DNA of 64,000 bases, from NCBI RefSeq assembly GCF_000016665.1, contig NC_009523.1, positions 5,145,501-5,209,500 on the forward strand, read 5' to 3'. The notes beneath the pieces were generated by a model that was given only the letters and a program-made list of their open reading frames with translations, made no database searches and had not been told where the DNA came from. Each line of letters begins with the position of its first letter. Positions within the stretch are counted from its first letter, which is position 1. This stretch comes from Roseiflexus sp. RS-1. Lineage in GTDB: Bacteria > Chloroflexota > Chloroflexia > Chloroflexales > Roseiflexaceae. Both the position numbers and the translations under genes were made by a program. Positions 7,947-16,748 of the stretch are shown here, in pieces.

Positions 7947-9221
7947 ATGAAGATCGTTGTCATCGGCGGCGGCAGCACCTACACCCCTGAACTGATCAAA
8001 GGTCTGATCGCCCGGAGTCCCATCCTGAATCTGCACGAAGTGTGGTTGGTCGATCCTGATGAGGAACGCCTGCGGATTGTCGGTTCGTTCGCACAACGCA
8101 TGGTCAGCCATGCAAACGCCGGATTTCGCGTCGAGTTGACCGCCGACCGGCAGCTGGCGCTGGAAGACGCCGATTATGTGGTGACTCAGTTTCGTGTTGG
8201 CGGGCAGCAGGCGCGTCGCAATGACGAACTGCTTGGACGACGGCATCGTCTTGTCGGGCAGGAGACGACCGGCGTCGGCGGGTTTGCCAAGGCGCTGCGC
8301 ACCATTCCGGTGGCGCTCGACATTGCGCGCGATATGCGCGCAATCGCACCGCAGGCGATCCTGCTCAATTTCACAAACCCGGCAGGTCTTGTCACCGAGG
8401 CGGTGGCGCGTCATGGCGGCGTGCCGGTGATCGGGTTGTGCAACAATGCGATCAATGCGCAGCGCGCGATTGCCCGCATGGTCAATGTTCCACCCGAACA
8501 GGTGTTCATCGAGCAGGTCGGGCTGAATCATCTGAACTGGATCCGTCGCGTGACGATCAACGGCGACGATGCGACTGATGCCGTACTCGAGGCATATGTC
8601 GAGCATCTGCGCCACGACGAGGATCCGATCCATTTCCCACCCCGATTGATCCAGATGCTGCGCGCCATTCCTTCGTCGTACCTGCGCTATTTCTACCTTA
8701 CCCCGCAGATCATTGCGCAGCAGGAGAGCGGTGCGCCAACCCGCGCCGACGTGGTGATGGATGTCGAGCGACGGTTGCTCGCGCGCTACGCCGACCCGAC
8801 GCTGCGCGAGATGCCGCCGGAACTGATGGAGCGCGGCGGAGCGTACTACTCCACAGCGGCTGCGGCGCTGATCGAATCGCTCCACACCGGCGACAACGCC
8901 ATTCATGTTGTGAATACGCGCAACAACGGCGCTATCCCCAACCTGGACGATGATGTGGTCGTCGAGATGCCATGCACGGTCGGGAAGCATGGCGCAACGC
9001 CTATCCCCGTTGCGCCACTAGAGCCGATCTTCCATGGTCTGACCTGTCAGGTGAAAGCGTATGAACTGCTGACCGTGAAAGCGGCGGTCGAGGGCGACGA
9101 GGATGCAGCAATGCTGGCGCTGCTCACCAACCCGCTCGGACCGGATGCAGCGCGCGTTGAGACGGTGTGGGAGGATATCAAACGAACGAACCGGGGTTTG
9201 CTTCCGACCTTCGAGAGGTAA
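7947..9221 (+). CDS. glycoside hydrolase family 4 enzyme (6-phospho-glycosidase or alpha-glycosidase type)
   Basis: This 424-residue enzyme shows the GH4 signature. An N-terminal NAD-binding segment KIVVIGGGSTYTPEL is followed by QFRVGGQQARRNDE, then LLNFTNPAGLVTEA. The Cys of LCNNAIN (near residue 165) and the His of GLNHLNW (near 195) bind the catalytic divalent metal. GH4 enzymes cleave glycosides by NAD-dependent oxidation and elimination. The sequence looks closest to the 6-phospho-beta-glucosidase branch, but no phosphotransferase system lies nearby, so the true substrate is open. A GAGGTGA ribosome site precedes the ATG. The next gene starts three bases after the stop. Confidence 0.88.
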   Translation: MKIVVIGGGSTYTPELIKGLIARSPILNLHEVWLVDPDEERLRIVGSFAQRMVSHANAGFRVELTADRQLALEDADYVVTQFRVGGQQARRNDELLGRRHRLVGQETTGVGGFAKALRTIPVALDIARDMRAIAPQAILLNFTNPAGLVTEAVARHGGVPVIGLCNNAINAQRAIARMVNVPPEQVFIEQVGLNHLNWIRRVTINGDDATDAVLEAYVEHLRHDEDPIHFPPRLIQMLRAIPSSYLRYFYLTPQIIAQQESGAPTRADVVMDVERRLLARYADPTLREMPPELMERGGAYYSTAAAALIESLHTGDNAIHVVNTRNNGAIPNLDDDVVVEMPCTVGKHGATPIPVAPLEPIFHGLTCQVKAYELLTVKAAVEGDEDAAMLALLTNPLGPDAARVETVWEDIKRTNRGLLPTFER

Positions 9222-9224
9222 CGT

Positions 9225-10424
9225 ATGAATGCGTCTGCCCTGCTCGCTGGCGCCGCGATGCGCCGGATTACTCCACAACTCGATGCCCGTCCGGTTTTTC
9301 TGGCGGGATTTCAGAATAACCGTCGCGCTACAGCGATTGACACCGACCTGTATGTGCGCGCGCTTGCGCTGCGCCTCGATGAGCGGATTGCGGTAATTGC
9401 CGTGTGTGACCTGATCGGTCTCGACCGCAGCGATGTGCTCGATGTGCGCACTGCGCTCGATGCGCGCGGCATCGATCCGTCCGGTCTGGTTGTCGCCTGC
9501 ACCCATACCCACAGCGGACCGGATACGCTGGGATTGTGGGGACCAGACCGGTACGTCAGCGGGGTGGATCCGCTCTACCTGGCAGCGGTCAAACAGGCAA
9601 TCGTCGATGCGGCAATAGAAGCGCTGACATTCTGCTGCCCGGCGCGCATGCGCTGCGCAATGACCCGTCTGCCGGGATATATCGCCAACTTCCGTGATCC
9701 GGGCATTGTTGATGATGACGTGGCGGCGCTCCAGTTTGTGAAACTGGATGGCGAAGTGATCGCCACTCTGCTGAACCTGGCGTGCCATCCAGAAGTGCTG
9801 GACGGCGACAGCACGCTGATCTCGGCGGACTATGCCGGGTATGCGTGTCGAGAAGTGGAAACGCGGGTCGGCGGAGTGGCGTTGCATGTTTCTGGCGCGC
9901 TGGGCGGAATGCTATCCCCCGACACGCGCGACCGCACCCCTGCCTGGGCGGAGCGCATGGGGCGCGCCTATGCCGATGCAGCACTGGCGGCACTGGAGGC
10001 GTCGGCGGTGATCAATGCTGATCGCCTGGAAGTGCGGCGCACCGAATTCGACCTGCCGCTGGTCAATCCGCTGCTGCTCATGGCGCAGCAGATGGGAGTA
10101 TTGCGGGTGCGCCAACCGGTGAACGGTGCGATTACAACCTCGTGCACCTTCATCGATCTCGGTGCAGCGCAGATCATTACCGTTCCCGGCGAACTGCTGC
10201 CACGGCTGGGGTTCGCAATCAAAGCCGCAATGCCCGGTCCCTGCAAGATTCTCGTCGGTCTGGCGGACGATGAAATCGGCTACATCCTGCCCGATGACGA
10301 ATTCGTGCCCCCCGCCGATTACCTGAACCCTGGCAGGCAGTATGAAGAGAGCATGTCAGTCGGACCGACCACTGGCTCACGCATCCTGGCAGCGGCGCGG
10401 GAGTTGATCGGAGATCATCCGTGA
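9225..10424 (+). CDS. neutral/alkaline ceramidase N-terminal domain protein
   Basis: This 399-residue hydrolase resembles the N-terminal catalytic half of neutral ceramidases. Diagnostic pieces are the CTHTHSGPDT metal-binding motif (near residue 91), NLACHPEVLDGD (near 183) with a further zinc-binding His, and SGALGGMLSPD. True neutral ceramidases are longer, with a C-terminal immunoglobulin-like domain that is missing here. No signal peptide is apparent, so the protein is probably cytoplasmic and its substrate need not be ceramide. It is translationally coupled to GH4 (gap of three bases), suggesting that both act on a glycoconjugate. That link is inference. Confidence 0.78.
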   Translation: MNASALLAGAAMRRITPQLDARPVFLAGFQNNRRATAIDTDLYVRALALRLDERIAVIAVCDLIGLDRSDVLDVRTALDARGIDPSGLVVACTHTHSGPDTLGLWGPDRYVSGVDPLYLAAVKQAIVDAAIEALTFCCPARMRCAMTRLPGYIANFRDPGIVDDDVAALQFVKLDGEVIATLLNLACHPEVLDGDSTLISADYAGYACREVETRVGGVALHVSGALGGMLSPDTRDRTPAWAERMGRAYADAALAALEASAVINADRLEVRRTEFDLPLVNPLLLMAQQMGVLRVRQPVNGAITTSCTFIDLGAAQIITVPGELLPRLGFAIKAAMPGPCKILVGLADDEIGYILPDDEFVPPADYLNPGRQYEESMSVGPTTGSRILAAARELIGDHP

Positions 10425-10446
10425 GCGCGTCTGCCGGGGGACGCGC
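10425..10446. terminator. GC-rich hairpin between convergent genes
   Basis: GCGCGTC (10425-10431) pairs with GACGCGC (10440-10446) across an 8-base loop. It lies between convergent genes and has no T-tract, so termination is only a possibility. Confidence 0.35.
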
Positions 10447-10467
10447 CCGCGGTTGACGGGCAACATC

Positions 10468-11289
10468 TCAGCAGTCGATGAACTCAACCACCCGCTTCAC
10501 GAACTCTGACGGGCATTCGAGGTGCGGCGCGTGCCCGGCGCCCTCGATGACATGATGGGTCATCACCGGGCAGCGCGTGCACATGTCGCGTGCGATTACC
10601 GTAAACTTCTCATCCAGCGCACCGGTGATCAGCAGGGTCGGTATCGAAAGGCACGGCAGGTCGTCCCAAAACGACGGTTGCGCGCCCGTCCCCATGCTGC
10701 GGAGACTGGCTGCCAGCCCTGCCGGAGTGTTGCGCAGGCGCTGTGCGCGTAGCCGCTGCTGTACCGCTTCCGGCAGGCGCCGTTGACTCTCCCACAGCGG
10801 CAGTCGCTCCCATTCTTCCACAAATGCAACGATTCCGTTCTGCTCAATGCGAGTCGCCAGCGCCTCGTCAAGCGCACGCCGCGTGGCGCGTTCCACTTCA
10901 GTCGCCAATCCCGGCGATCCGCTTTCCAGGATCAACGTCCGCACCGCATACGGGTACAGCAACGCAATCCCCAGCGCCAGGCGCGCACCCATCGAATACC
11001 CGACCAGATGCGCTGGCGTGGCTCCGAGGTCGCGCAGCCGGGCGACAATATCGCCAGCGACCAGCGGCAACGTGCAGCGTGCCGGGTCCGGCGGCGCAGG
11101 CGTGCGTCCGTGTCCCGGCAGATCGATCCGGATCACCCGAAACCGGTGTGATAATTGATCGGTCACCTCCGCCCAACTCTCGCTGCTGCCGGTAAAACCG
11201 TGGAGCAGCACCAGCGGATCGCCAGCGCCGGTCTCAGTGACGTGATAGGAAATATCGGTCGCGGGTGAGGTTTCGATTGTGCTGCTCAT
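10468..11289 (-). CDS. alpha/beta hydrolase, MenH-like
   Basis: This 273-residue alpha/beta-hydrolase has the nucleophile elbow GYSMGAR, an oxyanion HGFTGSSESW loop, the acid region GALDEKF and the catalytic His in GAGHAPHLE. The combination resembles MenH (SHCHC synthase of menaquinone synthesis). Menaquinone is the expected quinone of this organism, but no other men gene is nearby, so the specific reaction is unproven. The start was set at the ATG whose first bases overlap the upstream stop (ATGA at 11286-11289), which implies translational coupling to the secreted CAP protein. An in-frame ATG at 11310 would add seven residues. Confidence 0.75.
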   Translation of the reverse strand: MSSTIETSPATDISYHVTETGAGDPLVLLHGFTGSSESWAEVTDQLSHRFRVIRIDLPGHGRTPAPPDPARCTLPLVAGDIVARLRDLGATPAHLVGYSMGARLALGIALLYPYAVRTLILESGSPGLATEVERATRRALDEALATRIEQNGIVAFVEEWERLPLWESQRRLPEAVQQRLRAQRLRNTPAGLAASLRSMGTGAQPSFWDDLPCLSIPTLLITGALDEKFTVIARDMCTRCPVMTHHVIEGAGHAPHLECPSEFVKRVVEFIDC

Positions 11290-12653
11290 CTGCGGGTTGT
11301 GAATTGCCATGTGACGTTGAAAGGTCGACCATCATAGGTTCCGGTGACCGTTGCTTCAATGGTCGTAAATGGCGGCAGCGCCTGAGCGGGTATGATAGCC
11401 ACGCCTTTGTGACCGGCAGGAAGGTTCGTTGTTGCAGAATGGGGCAGTGACATTCCTGACCCTGTGCGCAGGCTTACACTGCTGATAACAGGCGTCGGAC
11501 CAAAGTATGGCCAGAACAGGGTAATTGGCAACTGTATCGGAGGGACATCCTGCTGATCGCCTCCAGGATACCGTACTGGCCAACCGGGGAAGGTCGTATC
11601 CTGATCCAATCGAGCATGTGTCAGAACATCCAACCCGGCAGCGCTGACCCCTCTCGTTTGGTAAAATCCGAACCCAAAGGTCGGAGTCGTTGGATACAGC
11701 AACCAGGCCCGATGTCCAACCGACATCATCCAGCCATCTATCGCGTCCAGCGGTTTCCAGACGTTGCCCGAACCCAGCCAGACATTTCCTTTCTGGGCAC
11801 ATGTCTGCCCTGCTCCAGAAGCCCAGGGAAGCGACGGATTCTGGTCATGGGTCAGCACTCCGTTTTCCGCCATATAGCGCGCATGTTGAACACAATTGTC
11901 ATTCAAAGTCGGATCGGCAGTGACCGGCGGAACACCAGCACGGGCGCGATATGCATTGACCTGTGCGAGCCAGTCATTCGATGGGAGGGATGGTTGTTGC
12001 GATGCCTGCCCACTGTGCCGAGTTTCATTGCCCAGCAACCCCAACAAGACATGGTAAGGAGGAGCAAGTTCCGGATGCAACTCGAATCGCGCACGCTCGA
12101 ACCACTGCACCTGATACGTTTTGCCATCGCTCAGTGTTTCTGAAACAAGATCGCTCAACGGCAAACCGAAGAGCGCCAGACTCTCAGCCTCGGTCGTACC
12201 ACGCCGACCATCGAGTTCAAGTCCATTCGCCCGCCATGCAGCAAGAATATCCCCACACACATTGTGACCTGTCTCTGGAAAGAAACGGCATCCTGGTTGT
12301 GGCTGACTCTGCGGAAAGGATTGCCAGTCGCGTCCCATTTGAGAGAGACGCTCGGCGCCCAGTCTTCCCAGTAAGACATCGTAGGGCGGACGATTGCCTG
12401 GATGCAGTTCGAGGCGATTGCGCTCAAATTGCTGCGCGCGCACTATACGCCCTTCAATAGCCATGCCTTGCTCAGGTCCTGTGGGAAAACCAAACACCGG
12501 TAATCCGCCGTTCTGTTCCCAGAATGATCGTATGCGTCCTGAGATGCAAAAGCCGGTTTCAGAGAAGCAGCGTTCAGCACTCCGACCCGTTGCGTGAGGG
12601 ACCGTCGAGAAAAACGCCATTCCCGTCATGAGAAGGAGCAGAAAATATCGCAT
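11286..12653 (-). CDS. secreted protein: two LGFP-like repeats plus CAP/SCP domain
   Basis: This 455-residue exported protein has an N-terminal signal peptide (hydrophobic stretch 3-20). Two copies of a repeat follow at about residues 29-105 and 118-205, each with FxETGxxxxG, W..NGG...FGxP, FER.R.ELHP and VLLG.LG pieces. A CAP (SCP/PR1) domain spans about 225-345, with LAQVNAYRARAGVPPV, the QHARYMAENGVLTHDQ region and a later SVGHRAWLL. A beta-rich C-terminal segment starts near 370. CAP domains occur in secreted proteins of varied function. The same repeat cassette occurs in the products of 15417-16541 and 16749-17972, with other C-terminal domains. A GGGAGG stretch lies 13 bases before the ATG, rather far for a ribosome site. 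Confidence 0.82.
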   Translation of the reverse strand: MRYFLLLLMTGMAFFSTVPHATGRSAERCFSETGFCISGRIRSFWEQNGGLPVFGFPTGPEQGMAIEGRIVRAQQFERNRLELHPGNRPPYDVLLGRLGAERLSQMGRDWQSFPQSQPQPGCRFFPETGHNVCGDILAAWRANGLELDGRRGTTEAESLALFGLPLSDLVSETLSDGKTYQVQWFERARFELHPELAPPYHVLLGLLGNETRHSGQASQQPSLPSNDWLAQVNAYRARAGVPPVTADPTLNDNCVQHARYMAENGVLTHDQNPSLPWASGAGQTCAQKGNVWLGSGNVWKPLDAIDGWMMSVGHRAWLLYPTTPTFGFGFYQTRGVSAAGLDVLTHARLDQDTTFPGWPVRYPGGDQQDVPPIQLPITLFWPYFGPTPVISSVSLRTGSGMSLPHSATTNLPAGHKGVAIIPAQALPPFTTIEATVTGTYDGRPFNVTWQFTTRR

Positions 12654-12683
12654 ACGCAGATGTATACCTCCCTTTCTGTGCGC

Positions 12684-12692
12684 ATTATATCA
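12684..12692 (-). promoter_or_regulatory. extended -10 promoter for the CAP protein gene
   Basis: Read on the minus strand this is TGaTATAAT, a perfect -10 with the TG extension, 31 bases before the CAP gene start. No -35 is evident. The rest of 12654-12923 is the divergent regulatory gap before 12924. Confidence 0.5.
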
Positions 12693-12923
12693 CTGCGAAA
12701 TCAACTGCCGAAGCCCTGTATCCCGACGCTCACGCTGCGTGAAGCAACGACTACCCCAAATTGCGCAGGACGCGCTACAATAAGAAAATAACAAACACAC
12801 TATGCGCCACCGCAATGTCGCGGCGGATGAGAGCGTCGTTGTTCTCCACAGCATGGGTGCAGCGGCGCTGCGCCCTCCCGGCGCCAATCGCCGCCATTCC
12901 GGTGGCGTGCGGAGGCGCCTGCA

Positions 12924-13640
12924 ATGCGTATCAGGGTTAAAGAGTTTCCTCCGCTGTTCCGCGACCGACGCGAGGCAGGTATGTTGCTGGCGCGTCGGCT
13001 CGCGGCATTAGCCAACACTCCCGATCTGCTGGTGCTGGCGCTGCCGCGTGGCGGCGTACCGATTGCGTATGAGGTCGCGCGTGCGCTTCACGCGCCGCTC
13101 GATATTGTCCTCGTGCGTAAACTCGGCGTCCCCGGACATGCCGAACTGGCGATGGGCGCCATCGCGGAAGGCGGTGTGCGCGTCCTGAACCACGCAGTCA
13201 TCAGAGAACTTGGCATACCGTCAGACATCATCGAGCATATCACCACTGAAGAACAACGTATTCTCGAACAACGCAGACGCCTCTACCGCGGCGATCGGCG
13301 TCCGCCGACGGTTGAAGGCGCGCGTGTCATTCTCATCGACGATGGTCTGGCGACCGGGATGACCATGCAGGCTGCGATCGAAGCGGTTCGGCGGGGTAGT
13401 CCGGCCGGGATCATTGTGGCAACGCCGGTTGCTGCTCCTGAGAGTGTCGCGGAAATCGAACCGCTGGTGGATGAGGTTGTTGCGCTGGCGACACCTGAAT
13501 TGCTCTACGCAATTGGCATGTGGTACAGCGACTTCACGCCAACCAGTGATGAGGAGGTGCGCGCGCTCCTCGCCGAGGCGTTTTGCGGCTATGCACCGGC
13601 GCCTCGTTCCGATGAAGCGCTGGAACGAGGCGCCACCTGA
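12924..13640 (+). CDS. phosphoribosyltransferase family protein
   Basis: This 238-residue type I phosphoribosyltransferase fold has the PRPP-binding loop VILIDDGLATGMTM (about residues 134-147) and the N-terminal LALPRGGVPIAYEVA segment. The family is often annotated simply as 'phosphoribosyltransferase', and its substrates are not known. A GGAGG ribosome site lies eight bases before the ATG. Its final bases overlap the frame of the next gene, which has its own start 62 bases after this stop. The two genes are probably co-transcribed. Confidence 0.85.
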   Translation: MRIRVKEFPPLFRDRREAGMLLARRLAALANTPDLLVLALPRGGVPIAYEVARALHAPLDIVLVRKLGVPGHAELAMGAIAEGGVRVLNHAVIRELGIPSDIIEHITTEEQRILEQRRRLYRGDRRPPTVEGARVILIDDGLATGMTMQAAIEAVRRGSPAGIIVATPVAAPESVAEIEPLVDEVVALATPELLYAIGMWYSDFTPTSDEEVRALLAEAFCGYAPAPRSDEALERGAT

Positions 13641-13702
13641 TGCGATCCATGATGGCTGAATGGCTCGAAATCATGCGTCATCGTGGAATTCAGGAGGAAC
13701 GT

Positions 13703-14869
13703 ATGAATGTTCTGCTCAAAGGAGTATCACGCGAAGAAGTACGAGAACTGATCGAGCAGGGTGGGACGCCGTGGGTCTCGTTCTTCCTGGCGCCCTATCC
13801 GCCGGGTGAAACGCTTCAGCGTGCAGTTCAACTCGAAAATCTGTTGCGGCGCGCCGAAGCGGAACTGGAATCCGGTGGATATGAACGCGATGATATGCGT
13901 GCGATGCTGGCGCCGGTGTGGGACATGACCGATGCGCGAGCACTCGAAGCATACCAGGATGCGGGTCTGGCGATCTATGTCGCTCCTGGTCAGGTTCACC
14001 TCTACCAGTTGCCGCATCGTGTCAGCGATGCGGTGATGGTGGGGCAGCGTCCATACATCAAACCGTTGCTCATCCCGCGCCCGGCAACCGACTCGTTCTA
14101 TGTGCTGGCACTGAGCAAAAGCCGCGTGCGGTTGCTGCACGCCACACCGTCCGGCATCACGACAGTTCCGCTGCCCGACGCCCCCGAAGGACTTGAGGAT
14201 CTGCCGCAAACCGACCCGACTGGTCGTCAGGCGCAACGCCACGTCACCCGTTTGATGCGTGGCGGTGCAAGCGGCGCCATGTATCCGGGACATGGCGGCA
14301 ACATTTTTGACGAAAAAGCGGAGGTGCATCGCTATCTCCAGGCAGTAAGCAATGCTGTCGAACGCGCCATGAATCGCACCCGTGATCCGCTGGTGCTGGC
14401 GGGTGTGGAGTATATGGTCTCGATGTATCGCTCGCTGAACGGATATGCGCACATTGTCGATGGTCATATCAGCGGCAGCCCGGATCACCTGAGCGACGAA
14501 GCGTTATGTGAACGTGGCGCAGGTGTCCTGATGGATGACCTGAGTCGTCGCGCCACCGATGAGCGTGACCGCTTCGAAGCGCTGCTTCAGTCCAATCCGC
14601 CGCGTGCCAGCACGAATTTGCGCACCATCCTGCCCGCAGCGCACATCGGGCGTGTAGAGCGCCTCCTCATCGCCAGCGACCGGCAGGTCTGGGGGCGCTA
14701 TAACCCTGATGAGGAGACCGTCTCACTGCACGACGAGCCACTGCCCGGCGACGAAGACCTGCTGGATGTCGCCGCTCACCAGACGATCCTGCATAGCGGC
14801 GAGGCGATTGCAGTGGCGGCTGCCGAAATTCCCGGCAGCAACGGGATCGCAGCGGTCTTCCGCTATTGA
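13703..14869 (+). CDS. baeRF-type (bacterial archaeo-eukaryotic release-factor-like) protein
   Basis: This 388-residue protein resembles the bacterial relatives of eRF1/Pelota (baeRF families). The N-terminal part has SFFLAPYPPGETLQRAVQLENLLRRAEAEL, a middle beta-rich domain reads FYVLALSKSRVRLLHA, and the C-terminal part has an ILPAAHIGRVERLLIA element like eRF1 domain 3. An internal glycine-rich stretch (RGGASGAMYPGHGG) lies where release factors carry their catalytic loop. Whether it acts on ribosomes is unknown. The start at 13703 was chosen because an AGGAGG site (13692-13697) precedes it; the frame is open from 13640. It follows the phosphoribosyltransferase gene closely. Family membership is probable; the exact subfamily is not. 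Confidence 0.65.
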   Translation: MNVLLKGVSREEVRELIEQGGTPWVSFFLAPYPPGETLQRAVQLENLLRRAEAELESGGYERDDMRAMLAPVWDMTDARALEAYQDAGLAIYVAPGQVHLYQLPHRVSDAVMVGQRPYIKPLLIPRPATDSFYVLALSKSRVRLLHATPSGITTVPLPDAPEGLEDLPQTDPTGRQAQRHVTRLMRGGASGAMYPGHGGNIFDEKAEVHRYLQAVSNAVERAMNRTRDPLVLAGVEYMVSMYRSLNGYAHIVDGHISGSPDHLSDEALCERGAGVLMDDLSRRATDERDRFEALLQSNPPRASTNLRTILPAAHIGRVERLLIASDRQVWGRYNPDEETVSLHDEPLPGDEDLLDVAAHQTILHSGEAIAVAAAEIPGSNGIAAVFRY

Positions 14870-15416
14870 TGAAACCGGATACCAGCGCACGCCAGGTCGA
14901 AAGAAAGATAGTGAGAGACACAGGTCGTTCTGGGGTGTTCCTGGCGCGCTGGAACGGTGTGCGTCCCCGCATGCGCGGGCATCTCGCCTGCACGCAGCGA
15001 TACGACCCGTCACGGGAGCGAGGGCATCGTGCCCTCACCACTCCACGAATGCGGGACGCCCTCGCTCTGTGGCAAACAGCGCAGATTGGGAACGAACATC
15101 ACCGTATCGCGCGTCGTGTTCTACCAGATGTGATGTCATCGGCGAGTCGCCAAACGAGCGCTGCTACAGGACAGAACCTTATCCTCTTCACCCCCGGTTC
15201 AGCAGAATGCTCTGCATCGGTGGAGTTCGTTGAGCGCCCACGGGGGCGCGCGCCAGCGCCGACAGAGAAGTGCGAAGCACTGCTCTCATCATCTTTTCAT
15301 CTTCGACGCATCCTGCCAGCGTTCTACCACGCATCTTCCATTCCTCGTATGCGCGCACAGGCGTAGACTCGAGGTGAACAGCGGCATATTGACGCCGCTG
15401 AAGAAAGGAGAAAACC
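14870..15416. other. gene-free region with inverted repeats
   Basis: I find no credible gene in these 547 bases. GAGCGAGGGC (15016-15025) is matched by its inverse GCCCTCGCTC (15058-15067). A nested alternative hairpin, GAGGGCA-tcg-TGCCCTC, lies at 15020-15036. The 3' part carries a dispersed repeat at 15066-15141. The secreted-protein gene downstream has its own AAAGGAG ribosome site. Confidence 0.6.
15066..15141 (+). repeat. dispersed repeat, copy A
   Basis: This segment aligns with 48732-48805. The shared pieces are CAAACAGCG...GATTGGGAACGAAC and, about 25 bases later, TACCAGA.GTGAT. The two copies sit in gene-free regions 33 kb apart in the same orientation and look like decayed members of one intergenic repeat family. 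Confidence 0.6.
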
Positions 15417-16541
15417 ATGAAACGCGGGATCCTTCTGGTCACCCTTCTGCTGGCAATTACCGGTGCGCTTGTTGCAGCAGCGCCAGCAAGTGCGGCGGAA
15501 CGGCAGCGATGTTTCCCGGAAACCGGCTACTGCGTCTCCGGCGCGATCCTGCGCTACTGGGAGCGCAACGGCGGTCTGCCCGTATTCGGCTACCCGATCA
15601 GCGAACTGCGGATCGAGCAGGTCGAGAACTGGAGCGGACCGGTGCAGTGGTTCGAGCGTGACCGTCTCGAGGATCACGGCTCGATCGGCGTCCTCGCCGG
15701 TCGGTTGGGCGCCCAGGCGCTCGAATACCAGGGACGTTACTGGCAATCGTTGCCGCGCCCGACATCGATCCCGAAGGAATGCCGGTTCTTCCCGGAGACC
15801 GGACACTCGCTCTGCGGCAAGTTCCTTGAGTACTGGCAGCGCAACGGCGGCTTGATGCGCTTCGGTTATCCGATCAGCGAACCGATGACCGAAACGCTGG
15901 CGAATGGTGATGAACTCTGGACCGGCACGGTGCAGTACTTCGAGCGACGACGGATGGAGTACCATCCCGAACTGGCAGGAACGCGCTACGAGGTGCTGCT
16001 TGGGTTGCTGGGGCGCGATATATACACCGCCGTTAGCGACCGCTGCGCTCCACCGGCGCCGTTCCTCGGTCCTACCACCCGCGCATATCCGAACATTCTT
16101 GGGTGTCCATCGCCATTCCCGAAACTGGCGGTTCCGGCAGCATCGCAGCGCTTCGAGCGCGGCGCCATGTACTGGGTTGCCAACACGGGTGACATTGCGT
16201 CCTGGCAGGCTGGCAATATCTGGGTGGTCTTCTACGACAACGCGCGCGGCTCGCTTGTCTGGCAACTCCACCCCGATTACTGGCGTGAAGGGGAGCCGGT
16301 GAGCGGCGGGATGACGCCTCCGCCGGGTCTGTTCGAGCCGATCCGCGGGTTCGGCAAACTGTGGCGCGAGAACCAGTTCGTCCGCGAGACGCTCGGTTGG
16401 GCGGTTGAACCGGAAAGCGCCGACAAAGCTGTGGAGCAGTACTTCCGGGGCGGAGCGTTCGCCATCTATCGCATGAATACTGACCGGATCTACATTATGA
16501 AGCCGGATAACACGGCAGAGGACATTCAGCGCATTCGCTGA
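15417..16541 (+). CDS. secreted LGFP-like repeat protein of unknown function
   Basis: This 374-residue protein has a clear Sec signal peptide (cleavage expected after the PASA region, about residues 24-27). Two repeats of the W..NGGL..FGYPISE / VQ.FER.R.E.H / G.LG type follow, near residues 32-110 and 120-200. Each opens with CFPETG or FFPETGHSLCG. The remaining 160 or so residues have no domain I recognise, although WRENQFVRETLGWAVEPE and EQYFRGGAF resemble a degenerate third repeat. A strong AAAGGAG ribosome site precedes the ATG. Extracellular, perhaps cell-wall-associated, by analogy with LGFP repeats of actinobacterial envelope proteins. Confidence 0.75.
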   Translation: MKRGILLVTLLLAITGALVAAAPASAAERQRCFPETGYCVSGAILRYWERNGGLPVFGYPISELRIEQVENWSGPVQWFERDRLEDHGSIGVLAGRLGAQALEYQGRYWQSLPRPTSIPKECRFFPETGHSLCGKFLEYWQRNGGLMRFGYPISEPMTETLANGDELWTGTVQYFERRRMEYHPELAGTRYEVLLGLLGRDIYTAVSDRCAPPAPFLGPTTRAYPNILGCPSPFPKLAVPAASQRFERGAMYWVANTGDIASWQAGNIWVVFYDNARGSLVWQLHPDYWREGEPVSGGMTPPPGLFEPIRGFGKLWRENQFVRETLGWAVEPESADKAVEQYFRGGAFAIYRMNTDRIYIMKPDNTAEDIQRIR

Positions 16542-16696
16542 GCGGGAGTAGTCAGGAATCGGCGGGGGGGTGGGCGTCCGACGTGATGCTCGCCCCCTCT
16601 GTTCTCATGCAGACGGAGCGTCCATACTCGTTACGCAGTGGTAGCGGTGCATTGCGCATTCACCATACCGTAACCTCATACGCAGCCTGAAAGATG

Positions 16697-16702
16697 TATA
16701 AT
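16697..16702 (+). promoter_or_regulatory. -10 element before the L,D-transpeptidase gene
   Basis: A perfect TATAAT, 46 bases before the ATG at 16749, with no good -35. If it is used, an in-frame GTG at 16707 would be at or before the transcript start, which supports the ATG. Confidence 0.4.
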
Positions 16703-16748
16703 TGAAGTGATACAACGTCCTGGCGCTGAACGAAGGGCGAAGAGCGTT

